Below are positions 1 to 7,706 of a stretch of DNA of 64,000 bases, piece after piece. The stretch comes from Brachybacterium sp036311905 (GTDB taxonomy: Bacteria > Actinomycetota > Actinomycetes > Actinomycetales > Dermabacteraceae). Position 1 is the stretch's first letter. The number at the start of each line of letters is the position of its first letter. The stretch covers positions 69,622 to 133,621 of the forward strand of contig NZ_JAZDCH010000009.1 of assembly GCF_036311905.1 (NCBI RefSeq), written 5' to 3'. The notes under the pieces are model-generated. The model was not told where the DNA came from. It did no database searches and saw nothing but the letters and a program-made list of their open reading frames with translations. Position numbers and translations under genes: made by a program.

Positions 1-557
1 CGGTTGAACTGGAGAGTCAGCGCATGACGCTCCGCGTCGGACTCATGTCCGTTGCGGATCAGCTCGAGAATCCTCTGGCGATCTGCCTGATCGATGTCGG
101 AAACTCGCTCGGTGACGACATTGCCGATGTCCGCAACGGTCTTGCGGGTGTCGTAGATCAGTACAGGCGCGTTCGCGCCTTTGACGGCGAATGTGACGTC
201 GGGATGTGCCGCAGCAAGATCTGAAGCGACGGCGACGTACGCCTCCACGACGCGCTCAAGGTAGGCGAGGGGGTTCACCTTGTCGCCCTTGACGTACCGT
301 CGATATGGCGTACCGAGCTCGACATCGACCTGACCGAGGTTCAGGACACAGACGTCGGCGTCGCTCGAGGACAGCCATCCCTTGAGGGATTCCACGAACT
401 GCAGCGTCGAGTTCATGCGTCCCACGCCCGCGACGGTCGCACCATTCACCGGGTGGACCTCGACACGAACATCCCGGACCCTCGGATAGATCACGCGGAC
501 GGCGGGGGTGATGCCGAAAAACTTCGTGTGGGAGTCGCCGGCGGCGAGTACTTTCAT
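1..557 (-). CDS. SGNH/GDSL-like hydrolase, 3' end beyond window
   Basis: Translating the minus strand from the ATG at 557 gives an open frame to the window edge, so the C-terminus is missing (about 185 residues seen). It opens with MKVLAAGDSHTKF, a block-I-like GDSH motif in which Ser would be the nucleophile. A later stretch, VCVLNLGQVDVELG, resembles SGNH block III with Gln in place of the usual Asn. No signal peptide is visible, so it is probably cytoplasmic. SGNH-fold proteins in glycan loci often act as acyl-esterases or unknown polysaccharide-modifying enzymes. It lies 49 bp downstream of an acyltransferase on the same strand, which fits a glycan-decoration role. The final catalytic Asp-His block cannot be seen. 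Confidence 0.7.
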   Translation of the reverse strand, partial: MKVLAAGDSHTKFFGITPAVRVIYPRVRDVRVEVHPVNGATVAGVGRMNSTLQFVESLKGWLSSSDADVCVLNLGQVDVELGTPYRRYVKGDKVNPLAYLERVVEAYVAVASDLAAAHPDVTFAVKGANAPVLIYDTRKTVADIGNVVTERVSDIDQADRQRILELIRNGHESDAERHALTLQFN

Positions 558-606
558 GGGGACGCTCTCTCAGGTCGGGAATCGAGCCTCGACTGTAGAA
601 TAGCGT

Positions 607-1284
607 TCAGAGTGCCCCGTGATCAGGAGAAGCGGAGCCGCGAGCCAACTCTCGAAGCACCCGCGCCGGAACACCACCCACCAGTGTGTTCGCCGGCACG
701 TCGCGGGTCACCACGGCGCCCGCGGCGATGACCGCGCCTTCTCCGACCGTCACTCCTCCGAGGATGGTCACGCCAGCGCCGATCCACGCGCCAGCGCCGA
801 TCACGATCGGTCGGGTAACGCCGGGGCCAGCGCGGTGCTCCTCCGGCCCGATCTCATGGGAATCGGTGATGAGGCGGACATACGGCCCGACCGAAACTCC
901 GTCGTGGATCGTCACCTGCGCGCGTATGTAGACGTCGCGGTTGAGGAAGACCTTGTTGCCGATCGTGGTGGGCCCCAGGATCTCGGCGCCACGGAGGATG
1001 CGGGTGTTCGAGCCGACGGAGATCGGGGTGCGCTCCGTCGCGGACATCGTCACCCCGCGGCCGATCCGAGACCCCTCGCCGACCGTGACGTGGTCCGGTC
1101 GGCGGAAGGGAGGGCGACCGGCGTCATCGGATTGCTCCAGGTGGTGGCGGAGGTAGCGCACCTCTCGCTCGAGCGAGAGGACCCGCCTCTCCAAGTCCTC
1201 GGCTCTGTCTCCCAAGCCGACCGGTACGTCGTGCCCGTCCGGACTCTGGCTGAGCTGCTCCGCTCCCACTGCACGTGCTCCCAT
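607..1284 (-). CDS. Left-handed beta-helix acyltransferase with N-terminal coiled coil
   Basis: A 225-residue protein. Residues about 25-50 form a charged heptad-like coiled coil (LERRVLSLEREVRYLRHHLE). From about residue 65 to 215 there are hexapeptide [LIV]-G-x4 repeats of the WbbJ/Maa/CysE superfamily, ending in the typical IAAGAVVTRDVPANTLVGG segment. The DSHEIG segment (near residue 140) holds the His expected for the acyl-CoA-dependent acetyl transfer active site. It probably O- or N-acetylates a sugar of the surface polymer in the cytoplasm as a trimer. The start has GAGGAG just upstream. It sits between ugd and the SGNH-like gene on the same strand, so an acetylation/deacetylation pairing is plausible. 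The acceptor is unknown. Confidence 0.85.
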   Translation of the reverse strand: MGARAVGAEQLSQSPDGHDVPVGLGDRAEDLERRVLSLEREVRYLRHHLEQSDDAGRPPFRRPDHVTVGEGSRIGRGVTMSATERTPISVGSNTRILRGAEILGPTTIGNKVFLNRDVYIRAQVTIHDGVSVGPYVRLITDSHEIGPEEHRAGPGVTRPIVIGAGAWIGAGVTILGGVTVGEGAVIAAGAVVTRDVPANTLVGGVPARVLRELARGSASPDHGAL

Positions 1285-1367
1285 CTCTCCTCGTAGCCTG
1301 GGGCGATGCAGGCTAATGGCCGTTCGGAGAGCCTAACGCGCAACGGGAGCAGAAGTCGCTGGCAGGG

Positions 1368-2684
1368 TCAGGGGCGTCCCATCGACTCATACGTCCATCC
1401 TGCGGCGCGCCACGTCTCCGGGTCCAGGGCGTTTCGCCCGTCGATCAGGTGGGCGGTGCCCACCACCTCGCGCAGCCGCACTGGATCGAGCTCGCGGAAC
1501 TCCTTCCACTCGGTCAGGAGCAGCACCAGATCGGCGCCGGCGGCAGCCGCATAGGCGTCTTCGGCGGTCTCCAGATTGGGTCGCTCTGCGTGCACCCGCT
1601 CATTCGCGACCGGATCGGTGATGACGACGTTCGCACCCCGACCCGAGATCTTCGAGGCTATATAGAGCGCTGGGGACTGGCGGGTGTCATCGGAGTCGGG
1701 CTTGAAGGTCGCCCCGAGTACCGCCACGCGCTTGTCCGTGAACGTGCCTCCGAGAGCGCGCCGCGCGATGTTGACCACGTGGTCGCGCCGACGGTTATTG
1801 ACGTGGTCCACCTCGCGGAGGAAGCCGAGGGCCTCGGTGACACCGAGCTCGCCTGCCCGCGCCATGAAGGCGCGGATGTCCTTGGGCAGGCACCCGCCGC
1901 CGAAGCCGATCCCGGCGCGGAGGAACTTCGGACCGATGCGGTCGTCGAGCCCGATCGCCTCGGCGATCACCGAGACATCCGCCCCGGTGGCCTCGCAGAC
2001 CTCCGCGACAGCGTTGATGAAGGAGATCTTCGTCGCGAGGAACGAGTTCGCGGAGACCTTCACGAGCTCGGCCGTAGCGTAGTTGCCGACCACCACGGGG
2101 GTCTCGACCTCGAGCATAGGGGCGTACATCTCGTCGAGCGCGGCGCGCGCGCGCGCCGCCTCCTCCGCGTCATCGGGGAGCCCGTAGACGATGCGGTCCG
2201 GATGCAGCGTGTCCTTGACCGCGAAGCCCTCGCGCAGGAACTCGGGATTCCACGCCAGCGCGGCATTCACTCCCGCGGCGCGGAGGCGGTCACGCAGCGA
2301 CGCGGCCGTTCCGACCGGCACGGTCGAGCGTCCCAGGACCACATCGGTGTCGTCGAGGTGTGGGATGAGTGAGTCCACCGCGGCGTGCACGTAGGTCAGA
2401 TCGGCCCCGGCGGCATCCACCTGCTGCGGGGTGCCGACGCAGATCACGTGTGCGCGGTAGTCCTCGGCATCGGAGTAGTCCGTCGAGAACCGCAGCCGGC
2501 CCGAGGCGAGGGCCTCGGTGAGCACCTTCTCGAAACCCGGCTCGTGGAACGGCGGGATGCCCGCGTTCAGGTCGTCGACCTTCTTCTGGTCCACATCGAG
2601 GCCGAGCACCTCGTGACCGATCGAGGCCATCGACGCCGCGTACACAGCCCCGAGATATCCGCATCCCACCGTCGTGATCTTCAT
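1368..2684 (-). CDS. ugd: UDP-glucose 6-dehydrogenase
   Basis: A 438-residue protein of normal length for the UDP-glucose/GDP-mannose dehydrogenase family. It oxidises UDP-glucose to UDP-glucuronate with two NAD+. The N-terminal Rossmann motif is VGCGYLGAVYA (residues 6-16). The catalytic loop GFGGGCLPKD carries Cys265, and K209 and N213 lie in the conserved central helix. The C-terminal NAD/UDP-binding domain begins near residue 318 (VAVLGATFKPDSDDTRQSP). No Shine-Dalgarno sequence precedes the ATG. Instead TACGAT ends 7 nt before it, suggesting a leaderless transcript. It supplies uronic acid for the neighbouring polymer genes. The loop and length fit UDP-Glc better than UDP-ManNAc dehydrogenases; a paralogous WecC-type enzyme lies at 26948-28201. 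Confidence 0.93.
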   Translation of the reverse strand: MKITTVGCGYLGAVYAASMASIGHEVLGLDVDQKKVDDLNAGIPPFHEPGFEKVLTEALASGRLRFSTDYSDAEDYRAHVICVGTPQQVDAAGADLTYVHAAVDSLIPHLDDTDVVLGRSTVPVGTAASLRDRLRAAGVNAALAWNPEFLREGFAVKDTLHPDRIVYGLPDDAEEAARARAALDEMYAPMLEVETPVVVGNYATAELVKVSANSFLATKISFINAVAEVCEATGADVSVIAEAIGLDDRIGPKFLRAGIGFGGGCLPKDIRAFMARAGELGVTEALGFLREVDHVNNRRRDHVVNIARRALGGTFTDKRVAVLGATFKPDSDDTRQSPALYIASKISGRGANVVITDPVANERVHAERPNLETAEDAYAAAAGADLVLLLTEWKEFRELDPVRLREVVGTAHLIDGRNALDPETWRAAGWTYESMGRP

Positions 2685-2885
2685 GCCTGGGATCGTAGCG
2701 CGCTGTTCACAGCAAGGACGTTCCGTCCCGGACGGAAGGTGCTTCCTTCACCCGTTATTCGCTACGATGCCAGCGGCGGAGTTGAGCCGATCACGTCCAG
2801 TGCTCGTCCGCGTCCCAGTGGCACGGCCCTGCACGGCGGGCTGGCGCCCTGGATCCAGAGATCGTCGACCCGAGAGGGCTGGAGC
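2685..2885. promoter_or_regulatory. Divergent promoter region, ugd and glycosylation module A
   Basis: A 201-bp gap between the divergent ugd start (2684) and the plus-strand module start (2886). On the minus strand TACGAT (2697-2692) lies 7 nt from the ugd ATG. On the plus strand TACGAT (2763-2768) could serve module A with an approximately 110-nt leader. No convincing -35 box accompanies either. A perfect 17-nt palindrome at 2721-2737 lies between the two -10-like boxes. Confidence 0.35.
2721..2737. promoter_or_regulatory. 17-nt perfect palindrome, possible operator
   Basis: TTCCGTCC-C-GGACGGAA is a perfect inverted repeat with 8-nt arms and a 1-nt centre. It is located midway between two divergent -10-like hexamers, a position typical of a dimeric regulator binding site. 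No cognate regulator gene is next to it. Confidence 0.4.
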
Positions 2886-3314
2886 ATGGTCGAGTTCGGC
2901 AGGTACGGACGGCGCGAGAGTCGGATCTACACAGTCCCCGTCGAAGCCCATGCGATCCCGCTGTCGCTGCACGTGCAGCTCGGCGGTGGTGGAGCCCGTG
3001 ACTTCGTCTTCGTGCCCGACGGCGACACCGCCCAGGAGCTCGCCCCCGCGTTCCAGGGGTTCGCGCGCTCCGACGCCCTCGGATCGCTCTTCCGCTATGT
3101 CGGTGGCGGGCGCACCGAGATCCCGCTCGAGTACCCCGGTGCGCGCGGGGCCACGAGCCCGCGTCGGCTGCGATTTGCCCTCGTGAAGTGGGACGTCACC
3201 AAAAATCTGGAGTTCCCCGACGCGGTGCACTGCCTGCTGCGCGTGCCGTTCGGTCGCGAAGGACGGGCCATGCACGAGATCGTCACCGCCCACGTCGGAG
3301 AGGACGCCCGATGA
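2886..3314 (+). CDS. Small protein of unknown function, first gene of glycosylation module A
   Basis: A 142-residue protein (MVEFGRYGRRESRIYTV...) with no signal peptide or membrane segment. It is mostly short hydrophobic strands, suggesting a small beta-sandwich, but I do not recognise a family. The frame is open much further upstream, but this ATG is the first that leaves the promoter gap free, and GGAG precedes it. Its TGA overlaps the next ATG (ATGA, 3311-3314), so it is translationally coupled to the GT2 gene. The minus-strand protein at 9544-10086 takes the same position in a mirror-image module and may be a distant relative: both contain GRY early and end in a similar strand-rich segment. 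It may assist or scaffold the linked glycosyltransferase. Confidence 0.6.
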   Translation: MVEFGRYGRRESRIYTVPVEAHAIPLSLHVQLGGGGARDFVFVPDGDTAQELAPAFQGFARSDALGSLFRYVGGGRTEIPLEYPGARGATSPRRLRFALVKWDVTKNLEFPDAVHCLLRVPFGREGRAMHEIVTAHVGEDAR

Positions 3315-4666
3315 CCAAGACCCCCGCCTCGAGCTCACCGCTTATCAGCGTGGTCATCGCCACCCGCAACCGCGCCGCGATGCTCCGCGACAGCCTCCAT
3401 TCCGTGCTGTGCCAGACCTACTCGAACCTCGAGGTGATCGTGGTCGACGACGGCTCCGAAGACGAGACGCGCTCGGTGGTCGAGGAGCTCGGGGACGCCC
3501 GGCTCGTCTACGTGCACCAGGAGCATTCCGGGATCTCCGCCGCGCGCAACCGGGGGACGGAGCGTGCCCAGGGAGAGTGGCTCGCCGTCCATGACGACGA
3601 CGACATCATGCTGCCCACCCGCCTCGCCGATCAGCTCGACCATGTCGACGAGTCCGTGGACTTCGTCTACGGCGCCTTCCTCAACTTCGACGACGAGACC
3701 GGCGAGCTGCAGCTCCATCACGGCAGGAATTACGGCTACGGTCCCGCCCTCATGAGCGGGTTCGCCCCCGGACACTCCACGTGGCTCGTCCGCACCTCGG
3801 TGATGCGCGCCTTCCCGTACGACGAGGGGATCGAGAGTGCGGTCGACAACAACCTCGTCTTCCGGATGCTGCGCTCGGGCGTGCGATTCCGACACAGCGG
3901 CGTGATCTGCCTGCTGCGCCGAGTCCATTCCGGCCGGATCACCAACACCGGCGGCGCCGGCCAGAAGTACGTTGCGGGCCTGAATCTCCAGTTCATCGGG
4001 CGCGGCGTCGCCCCCCACGATCACCAACGACTCACCAAAGCTGCGCGACGAGACTGGGGACCGGTGGACAAGGACCGCTGGCAGACCCGCTACCTGCCCT
4101 TCCTCCCCGATCACCTCGTCGCCCGGAGCGGATACCTCACCTCGCGCACCGCTGTCGAGAGCGGTGACACGGATCCCTCGACCCCGTCGTCACCCGTCTT
4201 CCACCTGGACGTCGTCGACGTCGCGGGCATGACCTGGTGGGATTTCATCGCCGCTTGCGCACACGCCACCGATCTCGGGTCCGTCGTCGCGCGCCCGAAG
4301 GAGTCCGCGGAGATCGAGGCGCTCCTCGTCGATGTCGAGGTGACCGCGGAGCTCGACAGGCCAGATGTGCCCCAGGAGGCCCTGGCGATGCTCCTGGACC
4401 TCACCGGGGCCGACGAATCCGCCGCCTACTTCGCGATCGCCGCCCAGCCTGCACCGCGATGGACCGCGGAGCAGCAGGCGCTGACCACCGCTCGCTGCTC
4501 TGTGAGCGAGAAGGGGGAGGAGACGATGCTCGGCATCGTGCCCCTGCGCTCGTGGAGCGCCGCCCGTTCGCTCCGCGAGGCGGCCTTCCGGGACGCCGAC
4601 AGCTTCCGAGTGTTCAGCCACAAGCCCGCCGCGGCGATCATCGCGGAACTCGACACCCCGTCCTGA
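3311..4666 (+). CDS. Family 2 glycosyltransferase (GT-A), module A
   Basis: A 451-residue protein. Residues about 10-220 are a GT2 domain: SVVIATRNRAAMLRDSL, VIVVDDGSEDET, the SAARNRGTERA segment, then HDDDDIMLP as the metal/nucleotide-binding DxD region. No transmembrane segment is evident, so it is a soluble or peripheral inner-face enzyme that transfers a sugar from a nucleotide donor. The C-terminal half (about 230-451) is not an obvious GT domain and may be an acceptor or partner-binding region. The start at 3311 overlaps the previous stop. The next gene begins 25 bp downstream. The donor and acceptor sugars cannot be read from sequence. Confidence 0.85.
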   Translation: MTKTPASSSPLISVVIATRNRAAMLRDSLHSVLCQTYSNLEVIVVDDGSEDETRSVVEELGDARLVYVHQEHSGISAARNRGTERAQGEWLAVHDDDDIMLPTRLADQLDHVDESVDFVYGAFLNFDDETGELQLHHGRNYGYGPALMSGFAPGHSTWLVRTSVMRAFPYDEGIESAVDNNLVFRMLRSGVRFRHSGVICLLRRVHSGRITNTGGAGQKYVAGLNLQFIGRGVAPHDHQRLTKAARRDWGPVDKDRWQTRYLPFLPDHLVARSGYLTSRTAVESGDTDPSTPSSPVFHLDVVDVAGMTWWDFIAACAHATDLGSVVARPKESAEIEALLVDVEVTAELDRPDVPQEALAMLLDLTGADESAAYFAIAAQPAPRWTAEQQALTTARCSVSEKGEETMLGIVPLRSWSAARSLREAAFRDADSFRVFSHKPAAAIIAELDTPS

Positions 4667-4691
4667 CCGCCGGACCAGAGAGGCTCCTGAC

Positions 4692-5318
4692 ATGCAGATC
4701 CAGCTCCTTCCGGACGACGGCACCGGTCGCACCGCGCTGCTCGCGACCCCGGATCCCGGCGACCGCCCGATGCCGGTAGACCAGCTCCTCCTCGACGCGG
4801 CGCCGAGGATGCTCGACGACGAGTGCACCGCGGTGGCCGGCACGCTGCTGTTCGCCCCGTACGCGCAGTCGGAGATCAGCTTCGGGAAGAAGATCTCCGC
4901 GGGCCTGGCCGGGGCCATCCAGGACGCGACGGGCCTCACCGTCACCTCGAAGACCGCCGAGAGGCCACGCAGCGACGACGCGGTGAGCGCGCCCCTCCAG
5001 GTGACCACCCTCGCCGTCAGCCTCGACGGAGCTCTCGAGGCCTCGACGCCCGGTGTCGACCGGACCCGGCTGCGACTCGTGCCGGGCGAGCGCTTTCAGG
5101 GAGCCCTCTTCGGGGTTAAGGAGGCGGTCATCGCCTCGAACGCCTGGTACCTCGCCCGCGTGATCGATCCTCACCGGGTGCAGCTCGCGGCGGGCCTCCT
5201 GTTCGCCCGTGACCTTCTGGCGCAGCACGTCCGCACCACCTCCGAGGAGGCCGAGGCCTGGGCCGTCCCCGAGGAGGTCGCGACGCTCTGCGCGGCGCTC
5301 GGGATCGGCGTCTCGTGA
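4692..5318 (+). CDS. Conserved 208-residue module protein (MQIQ/MKIS family), copy A
   Basis: A 208-residue soluble protein, family not recognised. It is clearly homologous end to end with the minus-strand protein at 7080-7706, also 208 residues. Shared blocks are PVDxLLLDAxP (near residue 28), LAGAI (near 73), a VPGxxxxGxL segment (near 130), SNAxxL (near 150) and LLFAxDxxA (near 170). The conserved SNA block and hydrophobic strands suggest an alpha/beta domain; catalytic residues are not obvious. It follows a GT2 gene and its end overlaps the next GT gene (GTGA at 5315-5318), so it is co-translated with glycosyltransferases and probably acts with them. Whether it is an enzyme, chaperone or scaffold is unknown. 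Confidence 0.75.
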   Translation: MQIQLLPDDGTGRTALLATPDPGDRPMPVDQLLLDAAPRMLDDECTAVAGTLLFAPYAQSEISFGKKISAGLAGAIQDATGLTVTSKTAERPRSDDAVSAPLQVTTLAVSLDGALEASTPGVDRTRLRLVPGERFQGALFGVKEAVIASNAWYLARVIDPHRVQLAAGLLFARDLLAQHVRTTSEEAEAWAVPEEVATLCAALGIGVS

Positions 5319-7051
5319 CCCCGGCGGATCCCCACCCTTCCGTGCAGTCCCTCGCCGTCGTGCTGGCCGATGACGCCAGGCGGCGCAGCCCTGGCCTCGA
5401 ACGTCTTCGGCACGCGCTCGTCGAGACCCTCCACGCGCTGGGCGTTCGCGTGATCCGCACGGGCATCGACCAGCTCTCGCACTATCTCGGACGCGTCGAC
5501 TCCGAGGGGCGCATCGTGCTCTTCGCCGAGAGTCCCTCCACGCTCGCTGCCGCCCGGTCGATGACCTCGACGGACCGGCGCTTCGCGTACTCCCTGCTCG
5601 TCGCGCCCACTTCCTTCTCCGGGTGGGGCGCGGCCACCGAGGAATGGGCGAGCGGGCTCACGATCGTGCCCGGCGAGGATACGGTGTATCTCACCGACTC
5701 CGCCCTTTCCCGCACCGTTCTCGAGAACCATCTCAGCGGCGCGCGAACCGATGTCAGGATTCTCCTCCCGCGCCCGGGGGAGCTCGACGAGAGCTCGGGC
5801 GTGACTTTCACCGACCTCGCGCGGTGGAGGGTCGGGGACTCTCAGCCCGAGTACTCCGGGACGACCTGGGACTTCGCCCCGCGCGCGTCGCACCGCGAGG
5901 CCCTCCTCGCGACCCCTGAAGAAGACGCGGAGCGACGCCGGACGAACGCCGAGGTGCTCGAGCCCATCCTCACCGGAAGGCCGCTCGGCGGCGAACCCGT
6001 GCATCTCGGGATCCTCGGCCACAAGCTCACCTTCATCGACGAGCTCGCGCGCGACCTCGCCCGCCGCACCGGCTCCACCGTCGAGATGGACGAGTGGAAG
6101 GCCCTCAGCGCCCCGTCCGACGTCCCGAAGACCCTCGGGGTCATCGCACGCTCCGACGTGATCATCGGGGAATGGGGGCGCCCCAACAACGTCTGGATCC
6201 AGCAACGGGCGTCCCGGGACAAGCGACTCATCGTCCGCGTCCACCGCTACGAGGTCACGACGGACTTCCCGCGGGCGATCGACATGGATCGCTTCGACGC
6301 CGGAGTGGTCATCGTGCCCTGGGTGGGTCGAGCGCTCGCACAGTGGTTCGACTGGCCGGCCGAGAAGCTCGTCTACATCCCCAACTACGTGAACACGCGG
6401 CACTTCCGCCGCCCGAAGCTGCCGGGATCCGAGTTCACCCTCGGCATCGTGGGCATCACCCCGGACCTCAAACGACTCGACCTCGCCCTGGATCTGCTTG
6501 CCGCGCTCCGCGGCGAGGATCTCCGCTATACCCTGCGTGTTCGAGGCCAGCTTCCGCCCAGCCACCTCCACTGGTCGACGAATCCGGCGATCTCGGAGCA
6601 GTGGGGCACGGTCCTCTTCCGCCTGCGCACCGATCCGCTGCTGCGGAACGCCGTCTTCTTCGACGAGCCCGGGCGGGACATGGCCGCGTGGCTCGAGGGG
6701 ATCGGAGTCATGCTCTCCACGTCTGATCTCGAGGGCTCGCACGTCGCGCTCGCCGAGGGTGCGGCCTCCGGAGCGCTCCCGATCGTGCGCCCATGGCCCG
6801 GGGCACGGACGCTGTGGCCCGCGGACGTGGTGCACGAGACCCTGGGTGAGGCGGTCGAGCGGATCCTCGCCTCGCGCGATGAGACCTGGCGGCGCGAGGC
6901 CCTCCAACGCATCGGCGTGCATCCGTCCCTCGACCAGGACCGTGTGCTCCGGGCTTGGTGGGACCTCGTACGCGGGCGGCGCGAGGACGCCCAGGCCGCC
7001 TTCGGACCCATCGACTGGACCGCCGATCTCTACGAGCCCGTCGAGCTATGA
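5315..7051 (+). CDS. GT-B fold glycosyltransferase (GT4/GT1-like), module A
   Basis: A 578-residue protein starting with GTG that overlaps the previous stop. The C-terminal approximately 370 residues (from HLGILGHKLTFIDELARDL) form a GT-B glycosyltransferase. They include a VIIGEWGRPNNVWIQQ segment, an interdomain stretch LVYIPNYVNTRHFRRPKLPG, and a donor-binding STSDLEGSHVALAEGAASG helix whose Glu is typical of retaining GT4 enzymes. The N-terminal approximately 210 residues are a separate region without an assigned fold. The GT-B part is clearly paralogous to the second GT domain (residues about 395-715) of the giant protein at 21787-25980. It ends 29 bp before the convergent module B. It is likely a cytoplasmic polymer-elongating or decorating transferase. 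Confidence 0.82.
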   Translation: MTPADPHPSVQSLAVVLADDARRRSPGLERLRHALVETLHALGVRVIRTGIDQLSHYLGRVDSEGRIVLFAESPSTLAAARSMTSTDRRFAYSLLVAPTSFSGWGAATEEWASGLTIVPGEDTVYLTDSALSRTVLENHLSGARTDVRILLPRPGELDESSGVTFTDLARWRVGDSQPEYSGTTWDFAPRASHREALLATPEEDAERRRTNAEVLEPILTGRPLGGEPVHLGILGHKLTFIDELARDLARRTGSTVEMDEWKALSAPSDVPKTLGVIARSDVIIGEWGRPNNVWIQQRASRDKRLIVRVHRYEVTTDFPRAIDMDRFDAGVVIVPWVGRALAQWFDWPAEKLVYIPNYVNTRHFRRPKLPGSEFTLGIVGITPDLKRLDLALDLLAALRGEDLRYTLRVRGQLPPSHLHWSTNPAISEQWGTVLFRLRTDPLLRNAVFFDEPGRDMAAWLEGIGVMLSTSDLEGSHVALAEGAASGALPIVRPWPGARTLWPADVVHETLGEAVERILASRDETWRREALQRIGVHPSLDQDRVLRAWWDLVRGRREDAQAAFGPIDWTADLYEPVEL

Positions 7052-7079
7052 CGCGCTGAGCGCTGCGGAGGTGTCTCGT

Positions 7080-7706
7080 TCAGGCGGGCGCCGAGGCGTC
7101 GTCGACGCGCAGCTCCAGGTTCACGCTCAGCAGCAGAGCGGCGAGCCGGACGTGCTCCTCCGAGGTCAGCGCCCCCCGAGCGATGCGGAGAACGTCCGCG
7201 TCGATGTCCGCCGCGAACAGGACCGCGACGCCGAGGCGAGCGCGCAGGGACTCGGCGCCGATCCCGTCGAGCACGCTGGCATTAGACGGGACCAGCAGCA
7301 GATCGGCCGCCTGGAGCATCCCCCGGGCCGCGGTGCCGGGGACCACCGCGAGCGTGGAGGTGCTGGGAGTGAGGTCGGGCAGGTCGAACACTACGTTGAC
7401 GAGGCTCTCACCGCGGGAGAGGGCCCGGGGCGTGCTCTCCACATCACGAGGCCGCACGCGCACGGGGTGGGCGTCGCGCTCGATCGCCCCGGCCAGTTGC
7501 GGGCTGGGAGCGGCGGGAAGCGTCATCTCACCGCTCGCCCACCGGCCGAAGACCAGATATGCCGCGAGCGCCTCGCGGTCCGGATCCCGGTGGGCGGGCA
7601 GAGCGTCCAGCAGCAGCGCGTCCACCGGGGGGAACGCGTCGTACTCCTCGGGCTCGGCGCGCAGCCTCGGAGCCCCGTTCTCGTCGTGGATCCAACTGAT
7701 CTTCAT
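7080..7706 (-). CDS. Conserved 208-residue module protein (MQIQ/MKIS family), copy B
   Basis: Starting at the ATG that overlaps the upstream GT2 stop (ATGA, 7706-7703), the protein is 208 residues, exactly the length of its paralogue at 4692-5318. Shared blocks include PPVDALLLDALP, QLAGAIERDA, VVPGTAARGML, VPSNASVLDG and AVLFAADIDADVLR. A longer frame exists upstream, but it would overlap the GT2 gene extensively, and its extra 13 residues have no counterpart in copy A. It is the last gene of the minus-strand module. No signal peptide, membrane segment or known motif. It is inferred to act with the coupled GT2 enzyme. Confidence 0.75.
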   Translation of the reverse strand: MKISWIHDENGAPRLRAEPEEYDAFPPVDALLLDALPAHRDPDREALAAYLVFGRWASGEMTLPAAPSPQLAGAIERDAHPVRVRPRDVESTPRALSRGESLVNVVFDLPDLTPSTSTLAVVPGTAARGMLQAADLLLVPSNASVLDGIGAESLRARLGVAVLFAADIDADVLRIARGALTSEEHVRLAALLLSVNLELRVDDASAPA

